A stretch of DNA of 44,142 nt from a virus, in the IMG/VR virus record IMGVR_UViG_3300025108_000006, positions 1-44,142 of that record; one strand, 5' to 3'. Below, piece after piece: positions 8,279 to 16,278 of the stretch. The notes below the pieces were generated by a model that worked only from the letters and a program-made list of their open reading frames with translations, did no database searches and had not been told where the DNA came from. How positions within the stretch are numbered: position 1 is the first letter of the stretch; every line of letters starts with the position of its first letter. The translations under genes and the position numbers were made by a program.

Positions 8279-8730
8279 TCAGACAAATGACACACAACGA
8301 TCTACCGGTCGTGATGGCTCTTGCTGCACTCATGCACTTTGAGTCACCACGCTTCAGTCAATATTATTTCGATCACGAAAAGGTCAAACAACTGGTACGC
8401 ACCGCTATCGATAATCCAAAAGATTACTGTGCGCTGGTCTGTACGAATGACTTTGTCGTGGTCGGTGGTTTCCTTGGAACAGCGTTCTCCCAGTGGTTTT
8501 CCGAGGATCGTGTCGCGGCTGATCTCGCTTTGTTTGTCCAACAGGATAAGCGCGGCGGGATCGCTGCGATGCGTTTAATCAAGGCATACGAAGCGTGGGC
8601 CAAAGACATTGGTGTCCTGACAATCAGTCTCGGCGTTTCAACTGGTGTCCACCACGACCGCACCATCGCTCTTTACGAAACTCTGGGCTTCGACGAACCG
8701 TCCGTCGCTCTACAAAAAAGGTTAAGCTAA
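8275..8730 (+). CDS. GNAT-family N-acetyltransferase-like protein
   Basis: A 151-residue protein with a GNAT layout: N-terminal MIRQMTHNDLPVVMALAALM, a central beta strand (VVVGGFLGTAF), then ADLALFVQQDKRGGIAAMRL, where the K-R-G-G-I turn corresponds to the acetyl-CoA pyrophosphate loop. The C-terminal helix and strand (RTIALYETLGFDEPSVALQK) are also typical. Such proteins are frequent just before the portal gene in T7-like phages. The substrate is unknown; it could modify a host or virion protein. It overlaps its upstream neighbour by 4 bases and its stop (TAATG) overlaps the next start. Confidence 0.8.
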   Translation: MIRQMTHNDLPVVMALAALMHFESPRFSQYYFDHEKVKQLVRTAIDNPKDYCALVCTNDFVVVGGFLGTAFSQWFSEDRVAADLALFVQQDKRGGIAAMRLIKAYEAWAKDIGVLTISLGVSTGVHHDRTIALYETLGFDEPSVALQKRLS

Positions 8731-8972
8731 TGTGTTTCCCTAAAAGTCCACCTCCGCCGCCCCCTGCGCCACCACCCCCGCCGCCACCACCAGAACTAAA
8801 AGCCCCGACAGCACCTACGCCCAGCGCGGCAATTCTGCCTGACTCACAGGCGTATTCCACAGCGAAGTCCAACAAAAAAAAGGGCAAGTCCATTCGCAGC
8901 AATCTCAGGATCGAACTGGGTAGCGGTAATGCCGCACGGTCAGTTGGCACTGGGATCAACACGAACCAATAA
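8730..8972 (+). CDS. proline-rich small protein upstream of portal
   Basis: An 80-residue protein starting MCFPKS, followed by six and eight consecutive prolines split by one alanine, then ELKAPTAPTPSAAILPDSQ, a lysine patch (KSNKKKGKS) and a short C-terminal region. Similar Cys-Pro-Lys-polyproline proteins sit immediately before the portal gene in many marine podophages. The polyproline stretch would be a rigid helix and may be a structural or assembly linker; the function is not known. The ATG overlaps the previous stop (TAATG). An upstream in-frame extension exists but is the shadow of the acetyltransferase gene. Confidence 0.75.
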   Translation: MCFPKSPPPPPPAPPPPPPPPELKAPTAPTPSAAILPDSQAYSTAKSNKKKGKSIRSNLRIELGSGNAARSVGTGINTNQ

Positions 8973-8983
8973 AGGGTAATACA

Positions 8984-10510
8984 ATGGCAGAAACTGCAAA
9001 AGCCCGTTACGCCAAGATGAAGGCGAAGCGTGATCCGTACTTACGCCGCGCACGGGATTGTGCTGAACTGACCATCCCTTACTTGATGCCCCCAGAGGGA
9101 CACAACGAACACAGCACGATGCCCGAACCGTACCAAGGTCTCGGCGCAAGAGCCGTTGTGTCTCTCTCGGCTCGGCTAATGGTTGCGATGTATCCCCCAG
9201 GGAAACCAAGTTTCAAGCTAGACATACCACCAGAGCAACGTATCGCCCAAGGTGAGATGGCTATTGGAACTGACATCGTGCAGGGACTAGTGCTGTCCGA
9301 ACAGTTGATCCAAGCGGAGATCGAAAGAAAACAATGGCGACGTAGCACTAACCTCGCGCTCCAGTATCTTTTGGTCACCGGCAATGCCCTCGAAATGATG
9401 CAGCCCGACAACTCTATTCGTGTCTTTCGTTTAGACCAATATTGCGTGTCGCGTGATATCACCGGTGCTGTCAAAGAGATCATCACTGAAGAGTACCTCA
9501 GTCCAGAAGCACTGCCAGAATCCGCACGGAAACTGGTGGCGGCTGATGATTTCTCACAGAACTCTGTGCCGCTCTACACGCACTGCAAGATGGACAAGAC
9601 GGGCGTTTTCGTTTGTTACCAAGAGATCAACGGCAAGAAAGTCGCTGGGTCTGAGGGCAAATACGAAACGCTGCCATACAATGCGTTGCGCTACACCAGT
9701 GTGATTGGCGAGGACTACGGTCGCGGCAAGGTCGATGAGCATCTGCCAGACCTACGCACGGTTGACGCATTGTCTAAGTCGATGCTGGACGGGGCCGCAA
9801 TGGCTAGTCGCAACGTGACGATGATCCGTCCGAATGCTGCCGGTGGTCTTAACTTGCGACGTCGGTTCGCGAAGGCTAACAACGGTGACATCATCGTAGG
9901 TAATCCAGAAGACGTCGTGATGCTACAGTTCGCCAACAACAGCGGAATGCAGTTGTGTGCTAACGAACTTGAAAGACAAACACGCGAACTGTCGGCGGCG
10001 TTCTTAATGGGCGCGGAGACCGTAAGGGACTCGGAGCGTACCACAGCGTTCGAAGTCCGTAAGATGACCGAACAACTCGAAGGAACTTTGGGTGGTGTCT
10101 ACAGCCAGCTAAACAGTGATATGCAGCAAGCCCGTATGTCGCGTCTCGTTCTCCAAATGAAACGCAGCGGACAGCTACCGCCGTGGCCTGACGGAATGGT
10201 CGAGCCGGTAATCCTGACGGGTCTCGAAGCACTCGGTCGTGAGCAAGACATTTCGCGTGTACAAACTGCACTCCAGTTTATCCAAGGGATGCCGCCTGAG
10301 ACGTTGGCTTACGTTAAGTTCAGCGAACTGTTGGGCAAAGCGTTCCACGGGCTGAACCTTCCCGACGCTGTTCGATCCGAGGAAGAAGTCCAAGAAATCC
10401 AACAGCAACAACAACAGCAAGCCGCAATGATGCAAGGCGCACAAGCGATGGCGGGTGCTGCCGGTCAAGCAGTCGGCGGTATGGCTGGTGAACAAGTAAT
10501 GCAACAGTAA
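8984..10510 (+). CDS. head-tail connector (portal) protein, T7 gp8-like
   Basis: A 508-residue protein with the T7-type portal layout: an N-terminal helix (ARYAKMKAKRDPYLRRARDCAELTIP), the ...LGARAVVSLSARLMVAMYPP segment, a wing and clip region, GEDYGRGKVDEHLPDLRTVD, and a glutamine-rich C-terminus (QQQQQQQAAMM). Portals form the dodecameric ring at the capsid vertex through which DNA enters and leaves. It is followed by the scaffold and capsid genes in the canonical T7 order. Confidence 0.95.
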   Translation: MAETAKARYAKMKAKRDPYLRRARDCAELTIPYLMPPEGHNEHSTMPEPYQGLGARAVVSLSARLMVAMYPPGKPSFKLDIPPEQRIAQGEMAIGTDIVQGLVLSEQLIQAEIERKQWRRSTNLALQYLLVTGNALEMMQPDNSIRVFRLDQYCVSRDITGAVKEIITEEYLSPEALPESARKLVAADDFSQNSVPLYTHCKMDKTGVFVCYQEINGKKVAGSEGKYETLPYNALRYTSVIGEDYGRGKVDEHLPDLRTVDALSKSMLDGAAMASRNVTMIRPNAAGGLNLRRRFAKANNGDIIVGNPEDVVMLQFANNSGMQLCANELERQTRELSAAFLMGAETVRDSERTTAFEVRKMTEQLEGTLGGVYSQLNSDMQQARMSRLVLQMKRSGQLPPWPDGMVEPVILTGLEALGREQDISRVQTALQFIQGMPPETLAYVKFSELLGKAFHGLNLPDAVRSEEEVQEIQQQQQQQAAMMQGAQAMAGAAGQAVGGMAGEQVMQQ

Positions 10511-10546
10511 TCGCACGAACTTTACGACAATCTAAGAGAGGTAAGC

Positions 10547-11353
10547 ATGGCAGAACAAGAAACGATCACAGAAGGCAGTCCAGAATACAACAAAGCGATG
10601 GCTGACAAGTTCAACAATCGTGAAGTGGCAGAAGTCGATCCGGTTGAGAAACTACCAGTGGAGCCAAAACCAGAAGGTGGTCATGACAAGTTCTATAACG
10701 CTGAGACAGGTCAATACGATTGGCAAAATCACGCAAAAGAACTTGATTATCGTCTCAATGGTAAACCAAAAGAACCGGAAAAAGTTGAGGCTACAGAAGA
10801 CACTAAGACTACTGGCGAAACTGAAAGCAACGACGAGGCTGTGGCTGATATCGTTACTACCGCCGGTCTGGACCCTAGCGAACTACAGACACAAATACAG
10901 ACCAATGGTGATCTGTCAGATGAGGCATACGCCGCATTGGCTAAAGTGGGTCTGCAACGTGAACTTGTTAAGACGTATGTCGATAACATGGTGTACCGGC
11001 AAGAGGCCAGCACCAAGGAAGCAATTGAGTATGCTGGCGGTGAAGCGGAATGGAATGCGTTGTCGAACTGGGCGAAGGACAACGTCCCAGAAACAGAACT
11101 AAATCGCTATAACGAAATGCTCGGATCGTCTGATTGGACAGTCGCAATCGACGCTCTACGAACCCGACAACAGCAATCAACAGGTGAACCCTCGTTGCTG
11201 AACGGAACGGGTATCACCACGTCCAGTTCGTCTGGCTATCGATCCAAAGCCGAGATGAAAGCGGATATGTCGAACCCCGCTTACCAGAGTGACCCAGCGT
11301 TTAGGCAACAGGTCGCTATGAAAATGCAACGTGCACAATGGGACTTAGAATAA
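10547..11353 (+). CDS. scaffolding protein (T7 gp9-like)
   Basis: A 268-residue, very acidic and hydrophilic protein (MAEQETITEGSPEYNKAMAD...). It has many Glu, Asp, Gln and Thr residues, a helical middle (AKVGLQRELVKTYVDNMVYR) and a positively charged C-terminal helix (RQQVAMKMQRAQW). Acidic body plus basic C-terminal capsid-binding helix is typical of phage scaffolds. Identity rests mainly on these traits and on its place between portal and capsid. It should guide procapsid assembly and then leave the shell. Confidence 0.85.
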   Translation: MAEQETITEGSPEYNKAMADKFNNREVAEVDPVEKLPVEPKPEGGHDKFYNAETGQYDWQNHAKELDYRLNGKPKEPEKVEATEDTKTTGETESNDEAVADIVTTAGLDPSELQTQIQTNGDLSDEAYAALAKVGLQRELVKTYVDNMVYRQEASTKEAIEYAGGEAEWNALSNWAKDNVPETELNRYNEMLGSSDWTVAIDALRTRQQQSTGEPSLLNGTGITTSSSSGYRSKAEMKADMSNPAYQSDPAFRQQVAMKMQRAQWDLE

Positions 11354-11484
11354 TGCCAAAGAAAAAAGGTCTATATGCCAACATGAATGCCCGAAAGAAG
11401 GCAGGAACGTCTCGGCCCAAGTCAAAATCAACTGTGAGTGCTAAATCGTACTCGAACATGAAAAAGGGATTTCCCAAAAAATAA
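11353..11484 (+). CDS. small highly basic protein
   Basis: A 43-residue protein starting MPKKKGLYANMNARKKAGTS and ending SNMKKGFPKK. It is about a third Lys and Arg and has no acidic residue. Small MPKKKGLYAN-type proteins are encoded near head genes of many podophages; the function is unknown and may involve DNA or scaffold binding. Its start overlaps the scaffold stop (TAATG) and a terminator follows directly. Confidence 0.75.
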   Translation: MPKKKGLYANMNARKKAGTSRPKSKSTVSAKSYSNMKKGFPKK

Positions 11485-11488
11485 ACTT

Positions 11489-11516
11489 AGGGGGCTTAAC
11501 GCCCTCTATTTTTTTG
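11489..11516 (+). terminator. rho-independent-type terminator between scaffold and capsid genes
   Basis: An AGGGGGC arm pairs with GCCCTCT (one G-U pair) around a TTAAC loop and is followed by A plus a run of Ts. It would partly separate transcription of scaffold from capsid, so that capsid mRNA must start or be processed in the leader that follows. Confidence 0.75.
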
Positions 11517-11707
11517 CTTTGCGGTCGTGCTTCTGCCGAATGCACTTGCCCCGCTGACGGCAACCAGAGGTTACTGACTGAGACCGGCAAGTCTCCAAGT
11601 GACCTAGCCCTACACTGATTACAATTTGACCCGACACGTCGGACAATCTTCTTGGAAAAGACGAAGGCGAAAAGAAACCTTTTAATCTTAACCAAATGGA
11701 GACTGAA
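11517..11707 (+). promoter_or_regulatory. capsid gene leader
   Basis: About 190 gene-free bases between a terminator and the major capsid gene, the place where T7 has its strongest late promoter (phi10). Near 11630-11647 lies ACACGTCGGACA, sharing TCGGACA with the promoter-like repeats at 33687 and 40975, but the match is partial. A phage-RNAP promoter here is expected from T7 logic rather than proven. The capsid ribosome-binding site GGAG is at 11699-11702. Confidence 0.35.
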
Positions 11708-12712
11708 ATGGCCTTTGGCGATAACAGTAGTCCAGTTCGTTTTGGTAAAGGCGCGACGTCTGGTGGATCACTAGACAACCGTAGTCTTTATCTTGATATC
11801 TTTGGCGGCGAAGTTCTCACCGCTTTCGATAACGCGACTGTGACCCTCGACAAGCACACCGTGAAATCACTTAATGGTGGTGCAAAGTCGTACCGCTTTC
11901 CGAAAACTTGGAAAGCAACGAGTGAATATCATACTCCTGGGCAGGAAATGCTCGGCAATGATTTCACGACAAGCGAACTGACAATCAACGTAGATGACAT
12001 TCTCGTGTCTCACTATGCGATTGCAGACCTCGACCGTATCCTGTCGCACTTCGACATGCGTTCTATCATCTCTGGTGAGATGGGCCGTGCGCTGGCGAAA
12101 GTGTTTGACCAGAACGTGTTCCGTCAGATGATCCTTGCAGCCCGTCAAGCGGCTGTGTCACCATTTCCTGGTGGTTCATCGATTGTTGACACTGGTCTCG
12201 CACCTAACGGCTCTGGTGTGTACAACGGTAAGGAGTGGATCGAAGCGATCCGCAACGCCAACATCGTACTGTTCAACAAAGACGTACCAGAGGACATGCC
12301 GAGATATCTCGCTGTGACCACTGAAGTCTTTGACGCGATCAAGTACGCTCAAGACGCTAGCAATCAGTATCTCGTATTGAACCGCGACTTTGCGGGTCAG
12401 CCGAATACCGGTGGTGTTGCTGGTCGTGCTGACACTATGTTGATCGACGGTGTGACAATCGTTAAGTCTCGGAACATTCCGACTACCAACGAAACGTCAA
12501 CTACGACCGTCTACAGCAAGTATCGGGCAAACTACGCAAACACCGTGGGTGTGATGTGGTGTCCGCAATCTGTTGCGACCGTCAAGCTACTTGACATCAG
12601 CATGGAAACTGAGCGCGACGTGCGTCGTTTAGAAGACTTTATGGTCTCCAAAATGTTCGTCGGTCACGGTACTATGCGTCCAGAAATGGCTATCGAATTT
12701 AAGAAAGCCTAA
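11708..12712 (+). CDS. major capsid protein (T7 gp10A-like)
   Basis: A 334-residue HK97-fold capsid protein. The N-terminal part contains LYLDIFGGEVLTAFDNATV, nearly the same as the FGGEVLTAF segment of T7 gp10A, and later VDDILVSHYAIADLDRILSHFDMRS, typical of this family. I chose ATG 11708 because GGAG lies 6-9 bases upstream; ATG 11696 has no such site and would swallow the GGAG. It forms the icosahedral shell. It sits between two terminators, so its message can be produced at a level of its own. Confidence 0.95.
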   Translation: MAFGDNSSPVRFGKGATSGGSLDNRSLYLDIFGGEVLTAFDNATVTLDKHTVKSLNGGAKSYRFPKTWKATSEYHTPGQEMLGNDFTTSELTINVDDILVSHYAIADLDRILSHFDMRSIISGEMGRALAKVFDQNVFRQMILAARQAAVSPFPGGSSIVDTGLAPNGSGVYNGKEWIEAIRNANIVLFNKDVPEDMPRYLAVTTEVFDAIKYAQDASNQYLVLNRDFAGQPNTGGVAGRADTMLIDGVTIVKSRNIPTTNETSTTTVYSKYRANYANTVGVMWCPQSVATVKLLDISMETERDVRRLEDFMVSKMFVGHGTMRPEMAIEFKKA

Positions 12713-12719
12713 ACGATCT

Positions 12720-12762
12720 AAGGGGCATCCACGGGTAATTCTGTGGGTGTCCCTTTTTTTTT
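12720..12762 (+). terminator. terminator after capsid gene (T-phi position)
   Basis: GGGGCATCCAC pairs with GTGGGTGTCCC (two wobble pairs) around GGTAATTCT and is followed by nine Ts. It starts within 10 bases of the capsid stop, exactly where T7 has T-phi, its main terminator for phage RNA polymerase. It should reduce, not abolish, expression of the tail genes downstream. Confidence 0.9.
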
Positions 12763-12779
12763 GAATTTGGAGAAACGTC

Positions 12780-13376
12780 ATGCTGACCAAGATAGAAGCA
12801 GTCAACATTATCTTGAACGTCATTGGTGAAACACCAGTGAGCAGTTTGGCTAGTGGGTTGCCCGACGCTGAAGCCGCCGAACTCAAACTGGACCAGACGG
12901 TCAAAGAGGTTCTGGCTAAAGGCTGGCAGCAAAACTCAGAACTAGGAATTACGCTTAGTCGCAATAGTGACAACGAAATAATGGTGCCTGACCAGTACCT
13001 GCGCGTGGACACCGTGGGCGACGATAAGGACGTCAACGTGACGGTCCGCAAACAGGACGGTAAACGTAAGCTGTTTGATATCGGCAACTATGTCTACACC
13101 TTCGACCGTGATCTCAAAGTAGACGTTTTGATCTCGCTAGATTTCGATGCGCTGAACTTTGAACTTCAGAACTACATCGCATTCCGTGCGGCCCGTAAGT
13201 TCCAAGAGTCCGCGATGGGCAGCACATTGCTCGACAGCTTTGCGGCTCGACAAGAGCAAGAAGGCTACGCGGCTCTGATGGACATGGAAGCTGAAAATGA
13301 AGACAACAACATACTGACTAGCAGTTCGTACATGTCTTACGCGACTTACCGCAACTCACCGATATCGGGGAGATAG
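12780..13376 (+). CDS. tail tubular protein A (T7 gp11-like)
   Basis: A 198-residue protein starting MLTKIEAVNIILNVIGETPV, the usual opening of T7 gp11 homologues, with LDQTVKEVLAKGWQQN and an AARKFQESAMGSTLLD helix. It forms the adaptor ring between portal and nozzle. Length agrees with T7 gp11 (196). It is followed after 2 bases by the nozzle protein. Confidence 0.93.
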   Translation: MLTKIEAVNIILNVIGETPVSSLASGLPDAEAAELKLDQTVKEVLAKGWQQNSELGITLSRNSDNEIMVPDQYLRVDTVGDDKDVNVTVRKQDGKRKLFDIGNYVYTFDRDLKVDVLISLDFDALNFELQNYIAFRAARKFQESAMGSTLLDSFAARQEQEGYAALMDMEAENEDNNILTSSSYMSYATYRNSPISGR

Positions 13377-13378
13377 CA

Positions 13379-15697
13379 ATGGGTAAACTAGTCCAACAAG
13401 CGATCAAAACGCTATACCAAGGTGTCAGCCGACAACCCGACCCCGTCAGACTCCCAGGACAAGTACAAGAAGCAGAAAACGTATTGGTCTCAGTGGTAAA
13501 CGGTGGTGTCGAAAGCCGTCCGTCGAGCCGACACATTTCGAACATGTCGAGTATCTCTGCTAGTCACAAACCGGCGATCTACGCATACGCCCGTGACGCT
13601 GCCGAACAATACATGATCGTCGTAAATAACAATACGATCAAAGTGTTTGATCTCGACGGGGTCGAAAAGACCGTCACCACGCCAGACGGTGTGGGCTACA
13701 TCACGGGTGCGGAACGAGACGATGTGTCTTTCGTGACACTTGCAGATTACACTGTGATCGCCAACGCGCAGAAAACCGTGGCGATGACTGCCAGTACCTA
13801 CACCGATCCGTACAAAGCGTTGATCAACTGTCGGACCACAAACAATGCGACTAGTTATTCAATCAGCATAACGACAGGTGGATCAACCAGTACCATTTGG
13901 TCTTACAGTGGGAACTCTATTAGCGGCACTGAGGTCCAATCGAATATCAATTCGAACATCTCGTTGCCCTCTGGGTTTACCCACACGGTACTCGACCAGA
14001 CCATCGTCATCCAAGGTAACGCAGAGTTCACCATCGCACACGCTGGCTCGGACCCGACGTATGGTCCGTGGAGCATGACAGAGGTCGTGTCTAAACGGGA
14101 ATACTTACCGCTGACCGCCCCCACCAATTACAACATTCGCGTCGGCGCCAACGTGGACGGCGAACAGTTTGGCTACTGGGCCAAGTTTGATCCCGACGAA
14201 GGCGGTTGGGTCGAAAGTGCCGATCCTTATGCTGACAATGCGTTTAACCTCACGACGATGCCGCACTTTCTCATTCGAAACGCTAATGGAACCTTTACGT
14301 TCAAACAAGGAACCTACGCTAGCAGGATCGCTGGTGACATCGAAACGGTCCCTGATCCAGACTTTGTGGGATCGAAGGTTACCGCATTGTTTTACCACCG
14401 CAACCGGCTGGGCTTTGTGTCTGGCGAAACGGTGTTCTTCAGTCAGTCCGGTAAGTACTTTACTTTTTGGCCTGACTTTTCGACACAATCGCTAGACTCT
14501 GACGGGTTTGGACTAACAGTGTCCTCAGACACGGTGAACAATTTGGTCCACGCTACAGCGTTCCGTAAGTCACTCTTTCTGACATCCGACAAGGCACAGT
14601 TTGAAGTCAGCGGAAGCGAGAGGCTGGCCCCATCGACTGCCAGTGTGGATCGCGCAACGACCTATCTGACAGAACCAAAGTGCCGCCCGATTACGCTTGG
14701 TAACACTCTGTACTTTGCGGCTCAGTCGGGCAGAGACGCAGTGGTCTTTGAGTATCAATACGATGACACGTCGGTGTCAAACGTCGCGCAAGACATTACA
14801 CTTCACGCCTTGTCGTATGTCCCTGCGCCCATCGTAAGAATGACCGGCGATCCGACTAATGATCTCATTTTAGTTCTCAGCGAGTCAGAACCAAACGCAC
14901 TTTATTGTTACAAGATGTACTACGACAACGACACCAAGGCCCAATCAGCTTGGACCAAATGGACGTTTGGAACCGGCTCGGTCATTAAGTTCATGCAGAT
15001 CATCAACGGTGAACTGTTCATGGTCCTGACGCGCAACGGCACGACTGTGTTTGAGAAAATCTTCTTGCGCTACGAGCTGTCCAGCGAAAAGCATCCCTAT
15101 CAGATCAGCATGGATCGTCAGGTATCACTGACGGGAACCTATGCCGCCGGTACGGGCCTGACTACTTGGACCACCCCGTATCCACACCAATCAGCCGCGA
15201 CCGTCGTGTTGTCTACAGATTTTACAACCGGCCTCGTTGGTGAAGTTCTAAATGTCTCACACCCGACTAGCAACACGATCACAGCGGTTGGAGACTTTAG
15301 CGGCGGTGCAGCTATCGTTGGGACCACGTTCACCTCTCGCGTGATCCTTTCGAAGCTGTACCCGCGTGATCCAAGTAGTCAGCAAACGACTATTACGACC
15401 GGACGCTTTCAGCTAAAAAACATGAAGTTCAACTTCAAGGACACGGGTCACTTTAAGGTGCAAGTCACCGCTGACTTTCGAGACGCTAAGACCTTTCAGT
15501 TCACGGGACGGGTCATCGGGTCTGGAGCCAACCTAATTGGTGTCCCTGCGATTGCACCACTAGGATCGTTTAGATGTCCAGTGATGTCACGATCAGACAC
15601 CGTGGAAATCCAAATACTGAACGACACAGAGAAACCCATGAACATCACGTCGATAGATTACACGGGTTTGTTCAACGAAATAACACGGGCGGGGTAA
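13379..15697 (+). CDS. tail tubular protein B / nozzle (T7 gp12-like)
   Basis: A 772-residue beta-rich protein. The N-terminus, LVQQAIKTLYQGVSRQPD followed by GQVQEAENVLVSVVNGGVESRPS, is diagnostic for gp12 nozzle proteins. Later segments such as FYHRNRLGFVSGETVFFSQS also fit. It makes the hexameric tail nozzle to which the fibres attach. GGGAG about 8 bases before ATG 13379 supports the start. Length is close to T7 gp12 (794). Confidence 0.95.
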   Translation: MGKLVQQAIKTLYQGVSRQPDPVRLPGQVQEAENVLVSVVNGGVESRPSSRHISNMSSISASHKPAIYAYARDAAEQYMIVVNNNTIKVFDLDGVEKTVTTPDGVGYITGAERDDVSFVTLADYTVIANAQKTVAMTASTYTDPYKALINCRTTNNATSYSISITTGGSTSTIWSYSGNSISGTEVQSNINSNISLPSGFTHTVLDQTIVIQGNAEFTIAHAGSDPTYGPWSMTEVVSKREYLPLTAPTNYNIRVGANVDGEQFGYWAKFDPDEGGWVESADPYADNAFNLTTMPHFLIRNANGTFTFKQGTYASRIAGDIETVPDPDFVGSKVTALFYHRNRLGFVSGETVFFSQSGKYFTFWPDFSTQSLDSDGFGLTVSSDTVNNLVHATAFRKSLFLTSDKAQFEVSGSERLAPSTASVDRATTYLTEPKCRPITLGNTLYFAAQSGRDAVVFEYQYDDTSVSNVAQDITLHALSYVPAPIVRMTGDPTNDLILVLSESEPNALYCYKMYYDNDTKAQSAWTKWTFGTGSVIKFMQIINGELFMVLTRNGTTVFEKIFLRYELSSEKHPYQISMDRQVSLTGTYAAGTGLTTWTTPYPHQSAATVVLSTDFTTGLVGEVLNVSHPTSNTITAVGDFSGGAAIVGTTFTSRVILSKLYPRDPSSQQTTITTGRFQLKNMKFNFKDTGHFKVQVTADFRDAKTFQFTGRVIGSGANLIGVPAIAPLGSFRCPVMSRSDTVEIQILNDTEKPMNITSIDYTGLFNEITRAG

Positions 15698-15701
15698 CGA
15701 C

Positions 15702-16277
15702 ATGTGCGATCCAATAACAGCGGGTTTGATGGCGGGTCAGATGTTCATGGCGCAGCAAGCACAAGATGCTGCCTACACACAAGCTAACCAAGCGGCAGCT
15801 AGAGCCAACGCGCAGCTACAGCAAGAATACGCAGCGGCTCAAGCACAAACCAAAGCCGAGTATGCTGAGACCAACAGGCAAATGGCTGACGAACAGTCAC
15901 GCGATTTTGACGAAAAGTCAGACGCCCTTCGCGCAGCAAACGAGTCGCTAGGCACAATGAGGGCAACCGAAACAGCGTTGTCTGACGCAAGTCTTGGTAC
16001 GATCCTGTTTGAAGAAGCGTATGGAAATGCGTTGAACTATACGAGGCTCGACAAGACCTCACAGAACGCACTGTTGGCACTGGAAAGTCAAAAAGGTGCT
16101 GCCAAGCAGAACTACATTAGCCGCACGACGCTGGCTCAAAATCAGACAACCAATACGCTGGCTGAAACCCATGCGCGGAAGGTCAGCGCAAAGTTACAGA
16201 AGACGTCAAGCATGTTGCAGATTGGTGCAAATACTTACGCACAACACTCACAGCTAAACGCTATTAAAGGGACATAA
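15702..16277 (+). CDS. internal virion protein B (T7 gp14-like)
   Basis: A 191-residue protein with an N-terminal small hydrophobic segment (CDPITAGLMAGQMFMAQQAQ), then a long alanine- and glutamine-rich helical stretch with Thr, Glu and Arg. T7 gp14 (196 residues) has the same length, character and gene position; it is ejected first and forms an outer-membrane pore. Identity is inferred from position and composition more than sequence motifs. Confidence 0.8.
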   Translation: MCDPITAGLMAGQMFMAQQAQDAAYTQANQAAARANAQLQQEYAAAQAQTKAEYAETNRQMADEQSRDFDEKSDALRAANESLGTMRATETALSDASLGTILFEEAYGNALNYTRLDKTSQNALLALESQKGAAKQNYISRTTLAQNQTTNTLAETHARKVSAKLQKTSSMLQIGANTYAQHSQLNAIKGT

Positions 16278-16278
16278 A

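Noticed and set aside
8624-8962. Minus-strand frame with long polyglycine.
   Set aside because: It is the complement of the polyproline codons of the small protein before the portal and has no independent support.
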